DNA of 14,909 bases from Planctomycetota bacterium (GCA_029777755.1 JAKORQ010000245.1:1-14909); one strand, 5' to 3'. Positions 5,699-14,094 are shown, counted from the first letter of the stretch. Program-made: numbers and translations. Notes: generated from the sequence alone by a model not told the origin.

Positions 5699-7987
5699 AT
5701 GAGATTGCGCCACTGGACTGTGTCATGCCTGCTCGCCGCGTCGATCACGTCGGCATCGCTTGCCCAGGCTGCGCCCAAGCCGCCGCCGATCGCGGATCCG
5801 CAGGAACTGGCAGTGCGGATGAGTGAGATACGCGACCGCTATGCCGGAAAGGGAGAGAACCTGGCGATAGGCGAACTGCGCCTGTCGGCGGCCTCGGTGC
5901 CGGCGTTTTCCCGGCTGGAGGTCGGATTTGACTTATCTGGCAGCTACCGGAACCCGTTTGACCCCGATCAGGTTCGCGTGGATGCCCTGATCACCCGCCC
6001 GGACGGCACGACCGCCACCGTCCCCGCATTTTTCTGCGCCCCCTATGAGCCGGCCGAGGGGCTGACGCTCATGACTGTGAACAAGAACTATCGCCCGGCC
6101 GGTACGCCGGAGTGGCGCGTGCGTTACGCCCCTGACCAGGTGGGCGAGTACCGCATCGTCATCCAGGCCAGCGACGCCAGCGGGCAACTGGCTCGCTCCA
6201 GCGAGCAGAGCTTCTCGGTGACACCTTCCGACAACAAGGGCTTTGTGAGGGTATCCAGGACCAACCCCATGTACTTCGAGAACAGCGCCGACAGCAGCCT
6301 GTTCTTCGCGGTTGGCTCCAATGTCGCCTGGACGCGGACGGAAGAGGCCTCCAAGGGAATCAAGGGCCCGGTGTCGTATGAGCACTACTTCGGCCGGGCA
6401 AGGGGGAAGATGAACGCCACCCGCGTCTGGCTGTGCCACTGGGCGTGGCTGGAATGGACGCCGCAGAACAACAACCACGCCTGGCTCGATTACGGCGGCG
6501 CCAACCACTACAACCAGATGATCTCGTCGGCGCTGGATCGGGTCTTCCAACTGGCCGAGGAGCAGGGCCTGCGCATCATGCTGGTGACGGAGGACAACGA
6601 CGAGCTGCGCAACAATAACGTCTACATGGGCACCTGGGGCGGACACCCCTACAACGTCCGCAACGGCGGCCCGTGCGAGAATCCCCAGGACGTGTTCGTG
6701 AATGAGGAAGCGCGGCGGCTGTATCGCAATCGCCTGCACTACATCATCGCCCGTTGGGGATACAGCCCTTCCCTGTGGGCGATCAACTCCATGAACGACT
6801 ACCAGTCGCCCACCGAGAAGACACTGCCCTGGCTGAAGGAAGTGAGCAGCTATGTGCATGAGCTGTTCGAGGGATGGCGTCCGATCATCTACGGCAGCAA
6901 CCTCCGCTACGAGGCGGAGAAGTTCACCGATTACGCCCAGGCGCTGGCTCTTCCCAACCCGAACAAGCCAAACGTGGTGCAGGAGTGCTTCTACACGCCG
7001 GTGGTGAACCTGTTCCGGCAGGAACTGCACGAGCAGCTCTGGACCGGCTTTGCCCGCGGGCTGGGCGGCATCATGGTGTGGGACCATGTGCTGGTGGATC
7101 GCACCGACTCGTGGGATGAGTTCCTGCCAGTGATGCGCTTTGCCCAGTCGCTGCCACTGAATAGTCAGCCGTGGAGGAAGCTGGAGGCGAACGTCGTCAC
7201 CGCCAAGGCCGACTCGGAAGGACCATACATGCGGGCGACGATCATGACCCCCTACGGCGACCTGCCGCGCTGGGGCGTGCGTGCCACGCGCGACCGCTTC
7301 GAGGTTGACCTCTCTGAGTCGACGGCGTGGCTGGAGGGATTCGCTCCATCTACTTACAGCAAGAAGCACATGGAGTGGCACTCGCAGCCGGAGTTTGTTT
7401 TCAACATGCCGGCCGACGGCCAGTTCCACATCGAGTGTCGCGAGATCGGCAACAACGACAGCACCATGGAGGTCTTCGTCCGCTCCAGCGACAACGAGCC
7501 CTGGAAGCTTGTGAAGGCGCAGAAGTTCGAGGATGGCCGGCGACTTTTGCGTGAGGAGGAGCAGTGGGTATCGGTGCCGGTGACAAAGGGCCCGCAGCAG
7601 GTGAAGTTTGGCGTACAGGGTGACTGGGTGCGTGTGAACCGCATCGTGATCACCTACAACTTCCCCGAGCCAGATGGCATCGTGCAGCCGATCGGATGGA
7701 CCAATGGCACCCATGCCTTCCTGTATGTGCTGAACCAGAGCTACAGCCGCATGCTCAGCGACACCTTCGGCAACAAGGCTGTGAACATCACCGATATCGA
7801 GGTGGAAGTGCCCGGCCTGGCCGATGGCACGTACAGCATCGAGATCGTCTCCACTCAGGATGGCGATGTAGTGAACCGGCAGGTGGCCAGTACCAGCGAT
7901 GGAAAGCTGAAGCTGAGCATTCCGCAGCTCTCGCGTGACCTGGCGATTCGCATGCTGCCGCAGACTGAGTCGGCCCAGGCCCGCTAG
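5699..7987 (+). CDS. exported DUF5060 / glycoside-hydrolase-like protein
   Basis: A 762-residue protein. Residues 1-24 are a Sec signal peptide ending in LAQA. Residues about 50-180 form an Ig-like DUF5060-type domain. From residue 182 (FVRVSRTNPMYF) a cellulase-like TIM barrel runs to about 510, with NATRVWLCHWAW, EEQGLRIMLVTEDND and YIIARWGYSPS. Where relatives read W-N-E after the YSPS strand, this protein reads M-N-D, so Asp367 sits at the expected acid/base Glu. Glu429 (VVQECF) is at the expected nucleophile position. Residues about 540-660 form a beta-rich, carbohydrate-binding-like domain (GQFHIECREI, GDWVRVNRIVITY), followed by a short C-terminal beta region. It probably binds or cleaves a polysaccharide outside the cytoplasm, but activity is uncertain because of the Asp. 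The operator at 5645-5658 suggests control by the LacI-type protein, and terminators on both sides make it a single-gene unit. Confidence 0.85.
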   Translation: MRLRHWTVSCLLAASITSASLAQAAPKPPPIADPQELAVRMSEIRDRYAGKGENLAIGELRLSAASVPAFSRLEVGFDLSGSYRNPFDPDQVRVDALITRPDGTTATVPAFFCAPYEPAEGLTLMTVNKNYRPAGTPEWRVRYAPDQVGEYRIVIQASDASGQLARSSEQSFSVTPSDNKGFVRVSRTNPMYFENSADSSLFFAVGSNVAWTRTEEASKGIKGPVSYEHYFGRARGKMNATRVWLCHWAWLEWTPQNNNHAWLDYGGANHYNQMISSALDRVFQLAEEQGLRIMLVTEDNDELRNNNVYMGTWGGHPYNVRNGGPCENPQDVFVNEEARRLYRNRLHYIIARWGYSPSLWAINSMNDYQSPTEKTLPWLKEVSSYVHELFEGWRPIIYGSNLRYEAEKFTDYAQALALPNPNKPNVVQECFYTPVVNLFRQELHEQLWTGFARGLGGIMVWDHVLVDRTDSWDEFLPVMRFAQSLPLNSQPWRKLEANVVTAKADSEGPYMRATIMTPYGDLPRWGVRATRDRFEVDLSESTAWLEGFAPSTYSKKHMEWHSQPEFVFNMPADGQFHIECREIGNNDSTMEVFVRSSDNEPWKLVKAQKFEDGRRLLREEEQWVSVPVTKGPQQVKFGVQGDWVRVNRIVITYNFPEPDGIVQPIGWTNGTHAFLYVLNQSYSRMLSDTFGNKAVNITDIEVEVPGLADGTYSIEIVSTQDGDVVNRQVASTSDGKLKLSIPQLSRDLAIRMLPQTESAQAR

Positions 7988-8015
7988 AAACACCTACGGT
8001 CGATGAAAGCACCGG

Positions 8016-8055
8016 ATGCGCCGCTGATTCTTGTGATCGGCGGCGCATTCTTTTC
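8016..8055 (+). terminator. intrinsic terminator after the hydrolase-like gene
   Basis: A 13-bp stem pairs ATGCGCCGCTGAT (8016-8028) with ATCGGCGGCGCAT (8036-8048). It has one T-G pair, a 7-nt loop and a TCTTTT tail. It begins 28 nt after the stop at 7987 and closes the carbohydrate locus. Confidence 0.85.
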
Positions 8056-8112
8056 GCCAGGCAATCAATCGAGTTATTCTGCTTACAAACAGTTGGCAAA
8101 GGTGTACTTTAA

Positions 8113-8380
8113 CTGCAGCTCTCTCGGGGCTTCTTCGGCCTGTTCATCTCCGGCATAGAGGAGCTGAACCCCGAGGCGTTATGAGCAGTCGGCCGGCAAG
8201 GCCCGCCTCGCCCGTGACATGGTGGACATGGACCGCCTCCAGGAGAAGGAAACGGAGCATCGTGCCCTGGAGCAGGCAGCCCTGGCCGAGTTCCTGGCAA
8301 GCAAGGGCATCTCTGCCGCCGCGGAAACGCCATCTGAACCGGCACAAGAGGAGATCGGCCCGGCACAGGCAGACGTATAG
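8113..8380 (+). pseudogene. probable frameshifted gene remnant, function unknown
   Basis: Two short open stretches in different frames join if one base is dropped. The first (8113-8184) reads as protein-like sequence around GFFGLFISGIEELNPEA and stops at TGA 8182-8184. The second, open from 8168, continues as YEQSAGKARLARDMVDMDR and on to a TAG at 8378-8380, with an Ala/Glu-rich helical tail (EFLASKGI, ETPSEPAQEE). Removing one T near 8179-8180 fuses them into one frame of about 89 codons. Codon choice in both parts resembles the neighbouring genes. There is no good start: the first part begins after TAA 8110-8112 with no ATG. I do not recognise the family. It could instead be a short real gene starting at ATG 8219 or 8228, but no ribosome binding site is visible there. 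Confidence 0.45.
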
Positions 8381-8464
8381 CCGCATAAATAGCATCGGCC
8401 GGCAGGCTGCCGCAATTCTCATTCATGCGCCATCAAAGCGGGTTAGAATGGGTATAAAGCAGCA

Positions 8465-11400
8465 GTGAGCACGTTGACCGACCATCCTGCCTATGCACTC
8501 GTCGAGGACCTGCTCGATGCCGTCGGGCAGCGCTATCGCGGATACCTGCTGGTGCGGGGGGCGATCCTGTTTGTCACGTTCGCCGCGGCGACGCTGGTGG
8601 CCGCCGCCCTGCTGGCAAGTTTCCTCGGGCCGGGGTGGCTGACGCGCGGTATCGCCATCCTCACTCTGCTCGCCAACGCGGTGGCGTTTCTCATCTGGAT
8701 CGGCAAACCACTGATCCTTCGCCCGCGTGCCCTGGCGGTCGCCCGCATGGTCGAGCAGCGTATACCAGGCACCCATAACGGGCTGACCAACATGCTGTTG
8801 CTGGCTCGCGCCGATGACCTGGGCGCCAATCCATGGATGGATGAGATCTTCCGTGAGATCGCCTCTGAGGTATCGCAGCGGCCGCTTAGCCAGGCCATAG
8901 AATTCTCCGAGCTGCGCCGGCCGGCCATCATCTCCGCCTCCATCGTTGTCCCCCTTCTCCTGATCGGCCTGCTGTTTTCGCCGCGCCTTCTCCATGGGGC
9001 CGCCCAGATGGTTCGGCCAACCGAGTTTGTGCCGCTTCAGGGTGCGGTTGAGATCGTTGAGGTCATCCCCGGAGATGCCACGGTGATAAAGGGAAGATCG
9101 CTGGAGATCACCGCCATTGCGGCCGGGCCGGGGGAGTTTTCCGCCCAGGTGATCTTCGAGGACCAGCCTCAACCGGCCGCCATGCAGGCCACCGTTGATG
9201 CCGAGGGTCGTCGACGGTTCACCTTTGTCCGCAACCACATCGATGAAAGCACCCGCTACCGCATCGACGCAGGTGGAACACAGAGCCGCTGGTATGAAGT
9301 GACCGCCATCCGCCAGGTCTCACTTGAATCAGTCACCGTCAACATCACGCCGCCGGCATACACGCGGGCACAGCCGCAGACGATGCAGGTCGCCGCTTCC
9401 GAGCTGGGCAAGACTCCGGTGATCGCCCCGCAGGGCTCTATCGTCAAGCTGGCTTTCGACATCGACATCCCCGTCACAAGCGGCATGTTGCAGATTGGCG
9501 AAAATGGCAGCCAGCCGATGGCCGCGATATCGCAGATGGACGGCAAGAGGTTCTCGGCCGAGCTGCCGTTGCGCGATGCCACGCCGGTTTCGCTTCTCCT
9601 GATTGACTCAACCGGCCAGATCATCGCCCGCGTACCTGAGCAGCCGCTGCTTCTACAGTGCACGATCGACCAGGCGCCGGGAGTAGAGATGCGCTGGCCG
9701 CAGTTTGACGCATCGGTCGCCCCCACGCAGGAACTCCAGGTCGAGGCGCGGCTGCGGGATGACTATGGACTGTCATCAGCCCGCCTGCTGTGGTCGGCAT
9801 CGGAAGATGAGCCGATGCAGATCGCGGCCGAGAGAAACTACAGCAATCGCCCCACGGCCGAGGAGTTTAGCGCAAAGCTGACCATCCCCCAGGACGTCGC
9901 CAGACATGGCAACTCAATCTGGGTACAGGTGGAGGCGAGCGACAATCGTGATCTGTTGTCGCTGGCGTCCGACATGGGAATGCAGACGACACGCGGGAGA
10001 CGGGTGGAGATTCGCTTCCGTGATCCACAGGAATTGGCCAGGGAGCAGGAGAAGCGCATCGGCAAGCTCCAGGAAGCCCTCCAGGGGATGCTGGAGCGGC
10101 AGAAGAAGCTTCGGGCCGATACACAGGCGATTTCCGGACCCAAGTTAGACAACTCTAAGCTGCCCCCGATCCATGCAGGCCAGAGCGACCTGAGGGCACA
10201 GATGCTGCACGTGGCCGAGACGTTCACGTTCGAGGCATCGGATCGAATCATTCAGAAGACGCTGCAGGTGCTGGCCGGCGGAACCGCGCGGGAGGCGATC
10301 GACTACGCGCGGGCGGCCATCTCCGAGCAGGAGCCAACCGCCCTTGCCACGCTGCTGACCGAACTGGATGCCCGGCAGCGGCGCATCATCCTCACACTCG
10401 AGGATCTGCTGGCGATCCTCAACACGCAGGCGAAGCTCAACGACCCCGCCGCCCAGAAGAGGGCAGGCGACATTGACTCGCCGGCCGAGCAGTACCGAAA
10501 GCTGGACGAGGCACTCAAGAAGTTCATCGAGGAAGAGCAGCGGATTTTGAACCAGACGGCCGGGCTGGCGAAAAAACCGGTCGACAACTTTGACGAGGCC
10601 GACAAGAAGTTGCTGGAGGAACTACAGCAGGCGCAGGAGAAGATGGATGCCTTCATGAAGGATACCATCAGCGATTTCTCCAACCTCGCCGAGCAGGACA
10701 TGGCCAACGCGTCGCTGCTGCGTGAGCTGCTGGAGGTATACGCCGAGGTCACCATGGCCAAGGGCGCGCTCAGGGAGCAGATGGTCGAGCTGGCGATCAG
10801 CCACGAGGAGATGGCGCTGGAACTGGCGAAGGAGATCAACAGCAACCTGGAGAAATGGCTGCTGGAGAAGCCTGACCGCTTCAAGTGGACGCAGGAGGAT
10901 CAGCTTGAGCGCGCCGAGCCGCCGATGGCAGAGCTGCCGATCGAGCTGGAGGACATGATCGGCGAACTGATGGAGGAACAGGAGGATCTGTTCGAGGACA
11001 TCGAGGATGCCAATGCCAACTGGCATGACTCGCTGGATATCGGGGCCGGCTGGGATGCGATGGATGGCCCGATCGACAACATGAGCGCCAAGGGAGTAAC
11101 CGGCAACACGCTCCCGAACGACAACGAGATGGGCGGCAGGTCCGGCGAGGGTCGCTCCGGGAGAAGCCAGGGAGAAATGGTGGAGGAAACCGCCACCGGC
11201 AAGGGCGGCAGGAACACGCCAACCCGGCTCGACCCAACCGCATTCCAGCAGGGACAGATCAAGGACACTTCCAACGACCCGGTGGGCGGGGCAACCGGCG
11301 GTGGCAAACTCTCAGGCCAGGGCGGGGCCGGGCTGGAAGGACCGACCGCACCGGAGATCAAGCAGCAGATGGAACGCCTGAAGCAGCGCCAGGCCGAGCT

Positions 11401-11731
11401 GCGCAACACGGCCGAGCGATTGAACCTGCAATACCAGCTCGGGAGCTATGACAACTTCAAGCTGCTGGAGGCGGTGGCCATCATGCGGCGGCTGGAATCC
11501 GACTTGAGTGCCAACCGCTACCAGAACGCGCTTCGCCGCCGTGACATACTGCTGGACACGCTCGATCGCTCGCGCACACTCATCGGCGGTGAAATCTCGG
11601 TGCAGCATGACACCACGCCAACCGGCAACCGCAAGATCCAGCGCGAAATCAACGACGCCATCAACGGCCCCCTCCCCCCGGCTTGGGAAAACGCGCTAAA
11701 GCAGTACTATAGGAAACTTGGCCAGGAATAG
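8465..11731 (+). CDS. large DUF4175-like membrane protein with coiled coils and glycine-rich signature
   Basis: A 1088-residue protein. Two membrane helices lie at about 28-54 and 59-80, then a cytoplasmic segment (ALAVARMVEQRIPGTHNGLTNML), then a third helix at about 154-172. After it comes a long, probably extracytoplasmic, beta-rich region, with VEIVEVIPGDATVIKGRSLEI and the ITPPAYTRAQP motif typical of this group. Coiled-coil segments follow from about 520-555, around 681 and 965-1015. An acidic stretch (EEQEDLFEDIEDAN) leads into a glycine-rich signature at 868-958 (SAKGVTGNTLPNDNEMGG, SGEGRSGRSQGEMVEE, GGATGGGKLSGQG). The C-terminus is LKQYYRKLGQE. I place it with the DUF4175-like proteins common in planctomycetes, often near MoxR/BatA-type genes; none of those is present here. 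Function is unknown; an envelope or stress role is only a guess. The start is GTG with no clear ribosome binding site. Confidence 0.82.
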   Translation: MSTLTDHPAYALVEDLLDAVGQRYRGYLLVRGAILFVTFAAATLVAAALLASFLGPGWLTRGIAILTLLANAVAFLIWIGKPLILRPRALAVARMVEQRIPGTHNGLTNMLLLARADDLGANPWMDEIFREIASEVSQRPLSQAIEFSELRRPAIISASIVVPLLLIGLLFSPRLLHGAAQMVRPTEFVPLQGAVEIVEVIPGDATVIKGRSLEITAIAAGPGEFSAQVIFEDQPQPAAMQATVDAEGRRRFTFVRNHIDESTRYRIDAGGTQSRWYEVTAIRQVSLESVTVNITPPAYTRAQPQTMQVAASELGKTPVIAPQGSIVKLAFDIDIPVTSGMLQIGENGSQPMAAISQMDGKRFSAELPLRDATPVSLLLIDSTGQIIARVPEQPLLLQCTIDQAPGVEMRWPQFDASVAPTQELQVEARLRDDYGLSSARLLWSASEDEPMQIAAERNYSNRPTAEEFSAKLTIPQDVARHGNSIWVQVEASDNRDLLSLASDMGMQTTRGRRVEIRFRDPQELAREQEKRIGKLQEALQGMLERQKKLRADTQAISGPKLDNSKLPPIHAGQSDLRAQMLHVAETFTFEASDRIIQKTLQVLAGGTAREAIDYARAAISEQEPTALATLLTELDARQRRIILTLEDLLAILNTQAKLNDPAAQKRAGDIDSPAEQYRKLDEALKKFIEEEQRILNQTAGLAKKPVDNFDEADKKLLEELQQAQEKMDAFMKDTISDFSNLAEQDMANASLLRELLEVYAEVTMAKGALREQMVELAISHEEMALELAKEINSNLEKWLLEKPDRFKWTQEDQLERAEPPMAELPIELEDMIGELMEEQEDLFEDIEDANANWHDSLDIGAGWDAMDGPIDNMSAKGVTGNTLPNDNEMGGRSGEGRSGRSQGEMVEETATGKGGRNTPTRLDPTAFQQGQIKDTSNDPVGGATGGGKLSGQGGAGLEGPTAPEIKQQMERLKQRQAELRNTAERLNLQYQLGSYDNFKLLEAVAIMRRLESDLSANRYQNALRRRDILLDTLDRSRTLIGGEISVQHDTTPTGNRKIQREINDAINGPLPPAWENALKQYYRKLGQE

Positions 11732-11740
11732 AGGTTTCCT

Positions 11741-11807
11741 GGAACCACAGATGCACTGGGCGGCAGAGCCGCAACCGACTTTAGAGGAATCACAGATGAA
11801 CACAGAT
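11741..11807. repeat. CACAGAT intergenic repeats
   Basis: GGAACCACAGATG (11741-11753) and GGAATCACAGATG (11786-11798) match at 12 of 13 positions. A third CACAGAT follows at 11801-11807, 10 bp after the second. The wording ATCACAGATGAACACAGATTT resembles a non-coding dispersed repeat I recall from several environmental bacteria. It sits between the DUF4175-like and methyltransferase genes. Confidence 0.55.
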
Positions 11808-11867
11808 TTACGCATATCCCGCTGCTGATTGCACGTTATTGCCTGCCTGGGCGGGTCGATCGCAAAC

Positions 11868-11891
11868 TGAAAATCGCAAGTCGAAAATCAA
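11868..11891. repeat. GAAAATC tandem-like intergenic repeat
   Basis: GAAAATC occurs twice with a 6-nt spacer (11869-11875 and 11882-11888), preceded by CAAACT, in a non-coding A-rich patch. It looks like a piece of a decayed dispersed element. Its position argues against the GTG at 11894 as the start of the next gene. Confidence 0.4.
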
Positions 11892-11929
11892 CCGTGTGTG
11901 TTGATCGGTGGTTTCAATCAGAGTCGTCC

Positions 11930-12751
11930 ATGAAGCGTAACTTCGACAAAGGCTCCCGGGCTTCGCGGAAGTACCATGATCGCGTCGCCGCGAAGTATGA
12001 TGAGATCTACGCCGACCCGTTCTGGGCATTCCATGATGAGATCACCTGGCGGCTGGTCAAGCCGCACCTTCCGCGCGATCTCTCCGCCAAGTGCATCGAC
12101 CTGGGCTGCGGCACGGGCAAGTGGGGACTAAAGACGCTCAAGAGCGGGTTTGCCACCTGCTTCCTCGACAACTCGCCGGGGATGATCGAGCAGGTGAAGC
12201 AGAAGCTGGAGGAGATGGGCCCGAAGGGCCGCAAGGGAACGACCATCGTCGCCGATATCGTCGACATGAGTGAGATTCCCGATGCGCAGTTTGCGCTGGT
12301 AATGGCGATGGGCGATCCCCTGTCGATATGCTCCGACCCGGTGCGGGCGGTGCGCGAGATGGCGCGGATACTCGCGCCCGACGGTGTGGCGTGCGTGACG
12401 GCCGACAATCGCCTGGGCGGGATCGATCACTACATCCAGCGCGGCAATCTCGATGCCCTCGAGCAATTCGTGCGCACCGGCAAGACGCGCTGGCTCACCA
12501 GCGAGGAGGAGGAACGCTTCGAGCTTACCACCTTCACACCATCGCAGCTTCGCAGACTGTTTGAGTCGGCCGGGTTTGAGGTGCTGGATGTTGCCGGAAA
12601 GACCATCCTGCCGCTGCGCGCCAATCGCACCCTGCTTGAGCACCCGGACGCCATAAAGAGACTGGTTCGTCTTGAGCTGGAGCTGCAGAAGGACCCGGCA
12701 TCGGCCGGTCGCTGCGGGCATCTGCAGATCACGGCACGCAAGCCCGCATGA
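11930..12751 (+). CDS. class I SAM-dependent methyltransferase
   Basis: A 273-residue cytoplasmic methyltransferase of the Methyltransf_11/25 type. Motif I, the SAM-binding glycine loop, is CIDLGCGTGKWGL with residues 55-63 carrying DLGCGTG. Asp80 in the strand FLDNSPGMIEQ is the acidic residue expected to hold the SAM ribose. The segment TTIVADIVDMSEIPDAQF and the following LVMAMGDPLSIC correspond to the later motifs, and ARILAPDGVACVTADN is the post-motif strand. The substrate cannot be told. The ATG at 11930 is preferred over the GTG at 11894 because the upstream DNA is repeat-like and the conserved region (KYDEIYADPFW) starts soon after. No strong ribosome binding site is seen. The acetyltransferase gene follows 78 bp downstream on the same strand, so the pair may be co-transcribed. 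Confidence 0.85.
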   Translation: MKRNFDKGSRASRKYHDRVAAKYDEIYADPFWAFHDEITWRLVKPHLPRDLSAKCIDLGCGTGKWGLKTLKSGFATCFLDNSPGMIEQVKQKLEEMGPKGRKGTTIVADIVDMSEIPDAQFALVMAMGDPLSICSDPVRAVREMARILAPDGVACVTADNRLGGIDHYIQRGNLDALEQFVRTGKTRWLTSEEEERFELTTFTPSQLRRLFESAGFEVLDVAGKTILPLRANRTLLEHPDAIKRLVRLELELQKDPASAGRCGHLQITARKPA

Positions 12752-12829
12752 CGAGATGCCTCAAGAACTTGCGGGCATGAGGACCTGGCATTTTCTCGAT
12801 TGTCAAAATCGAATTGATATCATGCTGCC

Positions 12830-14032
12830 ATGGCGAAATCTCAGCTTACCGTCATCTCACCTGACCCCATCGAACACGCCCATCAACTCATCGACCTGTG
12901 CGCGAAGACCTTCGGCCGGTTCTACGACTTTCGCCGCGACCTGCGGGACTGGTACCTGCTGAACAGTCACTATGACTGGCAGGCGTCATCCGTCGGGTTT
13001 CTCGATGGCATGATGGTCACGCATTTCGGCGTGTGGGGATACGACATGCGGATCGGGTCTGCAAAGGTGCGCTGCGGCGGCATCGGCTGCGTGGCGACCG
13101 ACGGAGAATACCGCAAGCGGGGACTGATGGCGAAGACCATCCCGCACTCCATCAACCTGATGCGACAGCGAGGCTATGACCTGAGCATCCTCTTTGGCGT
13201 CTGGGGCTTTTACCATCGCTTCGGATACACCCGCGCCTGGAACGAGGAGACCTGGACGATATCGGTCGACTCGCTGCCAAAGGACCTTCCCTCCGTCCGC
13301 TACAGCAGCATCGAGGCCAAGCCCGATCCCCGCATCGCCGAGCTGCACAACCGTTACAACGCCAATGTAACCGGCTCGGCCATCCGCCCCACGTTCCACC
13401 GCGGCCACTGCATGTTCAGCGGCAAGCTCGAGGCCTACGCATGGAAGAAAGGCACGAAGCTGGTCGGGCACGTGCACATCGATGCCTCCAATCGCCTGAC
13501 CTGCCACGAGGCGACCGGCGAAGTTGATGAGATCCTCTCGGTGCTGTGCAAGCTGGCAAGGAAGAAGCAGGCGAAGGAGATTGTCTTCAACACCCTCCCC
13601 TACAACAGCCCGCTGGCCCGCAGGCTCCGTCAACTGAACTGCAAGGTGGACAGGCAGTACATCAAGAGCGGCGGAGCCATGGTGAGGCTGATCAACCTGG
13701 AGAGCTGCCTGCACAAGATGGCCCCGGAACTGTCGCGCCGACTGAAGGCCTCAGAACTGGACGACTATCGCGGCAACCTTGCGATCACCTCCCCGGAAGG
13801 ATCGGCCGAGCTGGTAATCTCGCGCGGAAAAGTGAGCGTCATCAGCAAACCAAAGTCGCGCAAGAACTCCATCACCGGCGGCGACGAACTCGCACAGCTG
13901 ATCATCGGCACCGACGACCCGCTGGAGATCTGCGAATCAGGCGGCATCCGCCTGGCCGGCGACGCCCGCCGCCTGGTAAAGGTGCTGTTCCCCAACGAGC
14001 ATCCGCAACTGCACCAGGCGGACAGATACTAG
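12830..14032 (+). CDS. Eis-like GNAT acetyltransferase with SCP2-like C-terminal region
   Basis: A 400-residue enzyme, close to the roughly 400 residues usual for the Eis group. It should transfer acetyl from acetyl-CoA to an amine, but the acceptor is unknown. The acetyl-CoA-binding stretch is GIGCVATDGEYRKRGLM, with the R-x-x-G loop at residues 95-98. It is followed by LFGVWGFYHRFGY, where Tyr128 matches the position of the general-acid tyrosine of mycobacterial Eis. Residues about 150-280 fit the second GNAT-like domain. From about 290 the segment resembles a sterol-carrier-type domain (ELVISRGKVSVISK). The protein ends LHQADRY, with a C-terminal aromatic carboxylate as in Eis, where the terminal carboxylate acts in catalysis. 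The ATG at 12830 is chosen because conserved sequence begins within 10 residues; the ribosome binding site is not obvious. Confidence 0.85.
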   Translation: MAKSQLTVISPDPIEHAHQLIDLCAKTFGRFYDFRRDLRDWYLLNSHYDWQASSVGFLDGMMVTHFGVWGYDMRIGSAKVRCGGIGCVATDGEYRKRGLMAKTIPHSINLMRQRGYDLSILFGVWGFYHRFGYTRAWNEETWTISVDSLPKDLPSVRYSSIEAKPDPRIAELHNRYNANVTGSAIRPTFHRGHCMFSGKLEAYAWKKGTKLVGHVHIDASNRLTCHEATGEVDEILSVLCKLARKKQAKEIVFNTLPYNSPLARRLRQLNCKVDRQYIKSGGAMVRLINLESCLHKMAPELSRRLKASELDDYRGNLAITSPEGSAELVISRGKVSVISKPKSRKNSITGGDELAQLIIGTDDPLEICESGGIRLAGDARRLVKVLFPNEHPQLHQADRY

Positions 14033-14063
14033 GGGTAAGGGGCGCTAAGGAAGTAGCAGAGTG

Positions 14064-14077
14064 ACGAAGCGACGAAG
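14064..14077. repeat. 14-mer shared with 5399-5412 (inverted)
   Basis: ACGAAGCGACGAAG is the exact reverse complement of 5399-5412. It lies in the convergent intergenic region 32 bp after the acetyltransferase stop. Confidence 0.5.
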
Positions 14078-14094
14078 GGATCATGTAGGGTGCG

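Larger units (their letters stand above)
7988..8464. other. intergenic region with terminator and coding remnant
   Basis: These 477 bases contain the terminator of the hydrolase-like gene (8016-8055) and a probable frameshifted gene remnant (8113-8380). The last 84 bases before the next gene hold no clear structure. A TAGAAT at 8444-8449 could be a -10 box for the gene at 8465, but no good -35 partner was seen. Confidence 0.5.

Noticed and set aside
5933..7993. A 686-codon open frame on the minus strand opposite the hydrolase-like gene
   Set aside because: It lies wholly opposite a well-supported gene, its translation is rich in His, Arg, Val and Gln as expected for an antisense frame of GC-rich coding DNA, and it shows no domain or start signal.
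8181..8468. A + strand open frame starting at ATG 8181 that overlaps the stop of the upstream remnant as ATGA
   Set aside because: The ATGA overlap looks like translational coupling, but the product is Arg/Ser/Pro/Trp-rich and shadow-like, while the other frame over the same bases reads as normal protein.
11722..11742. Hairpin CCAGGAA/TTCCTGG around the stop of the DUF4175-like gene as a terminator
   Set aside because: The stem is 7 bp, the stop codon lies in the loop, and no T-run follows.
12742..12776. Hairpin GCCCGCA/TGCGGGC spanning the methyltransferase stop as a terminator
   Set aside because: The loop is 21 nt and no T-run follows directly; co-transcription with the acetyltransferase gene remains possible.
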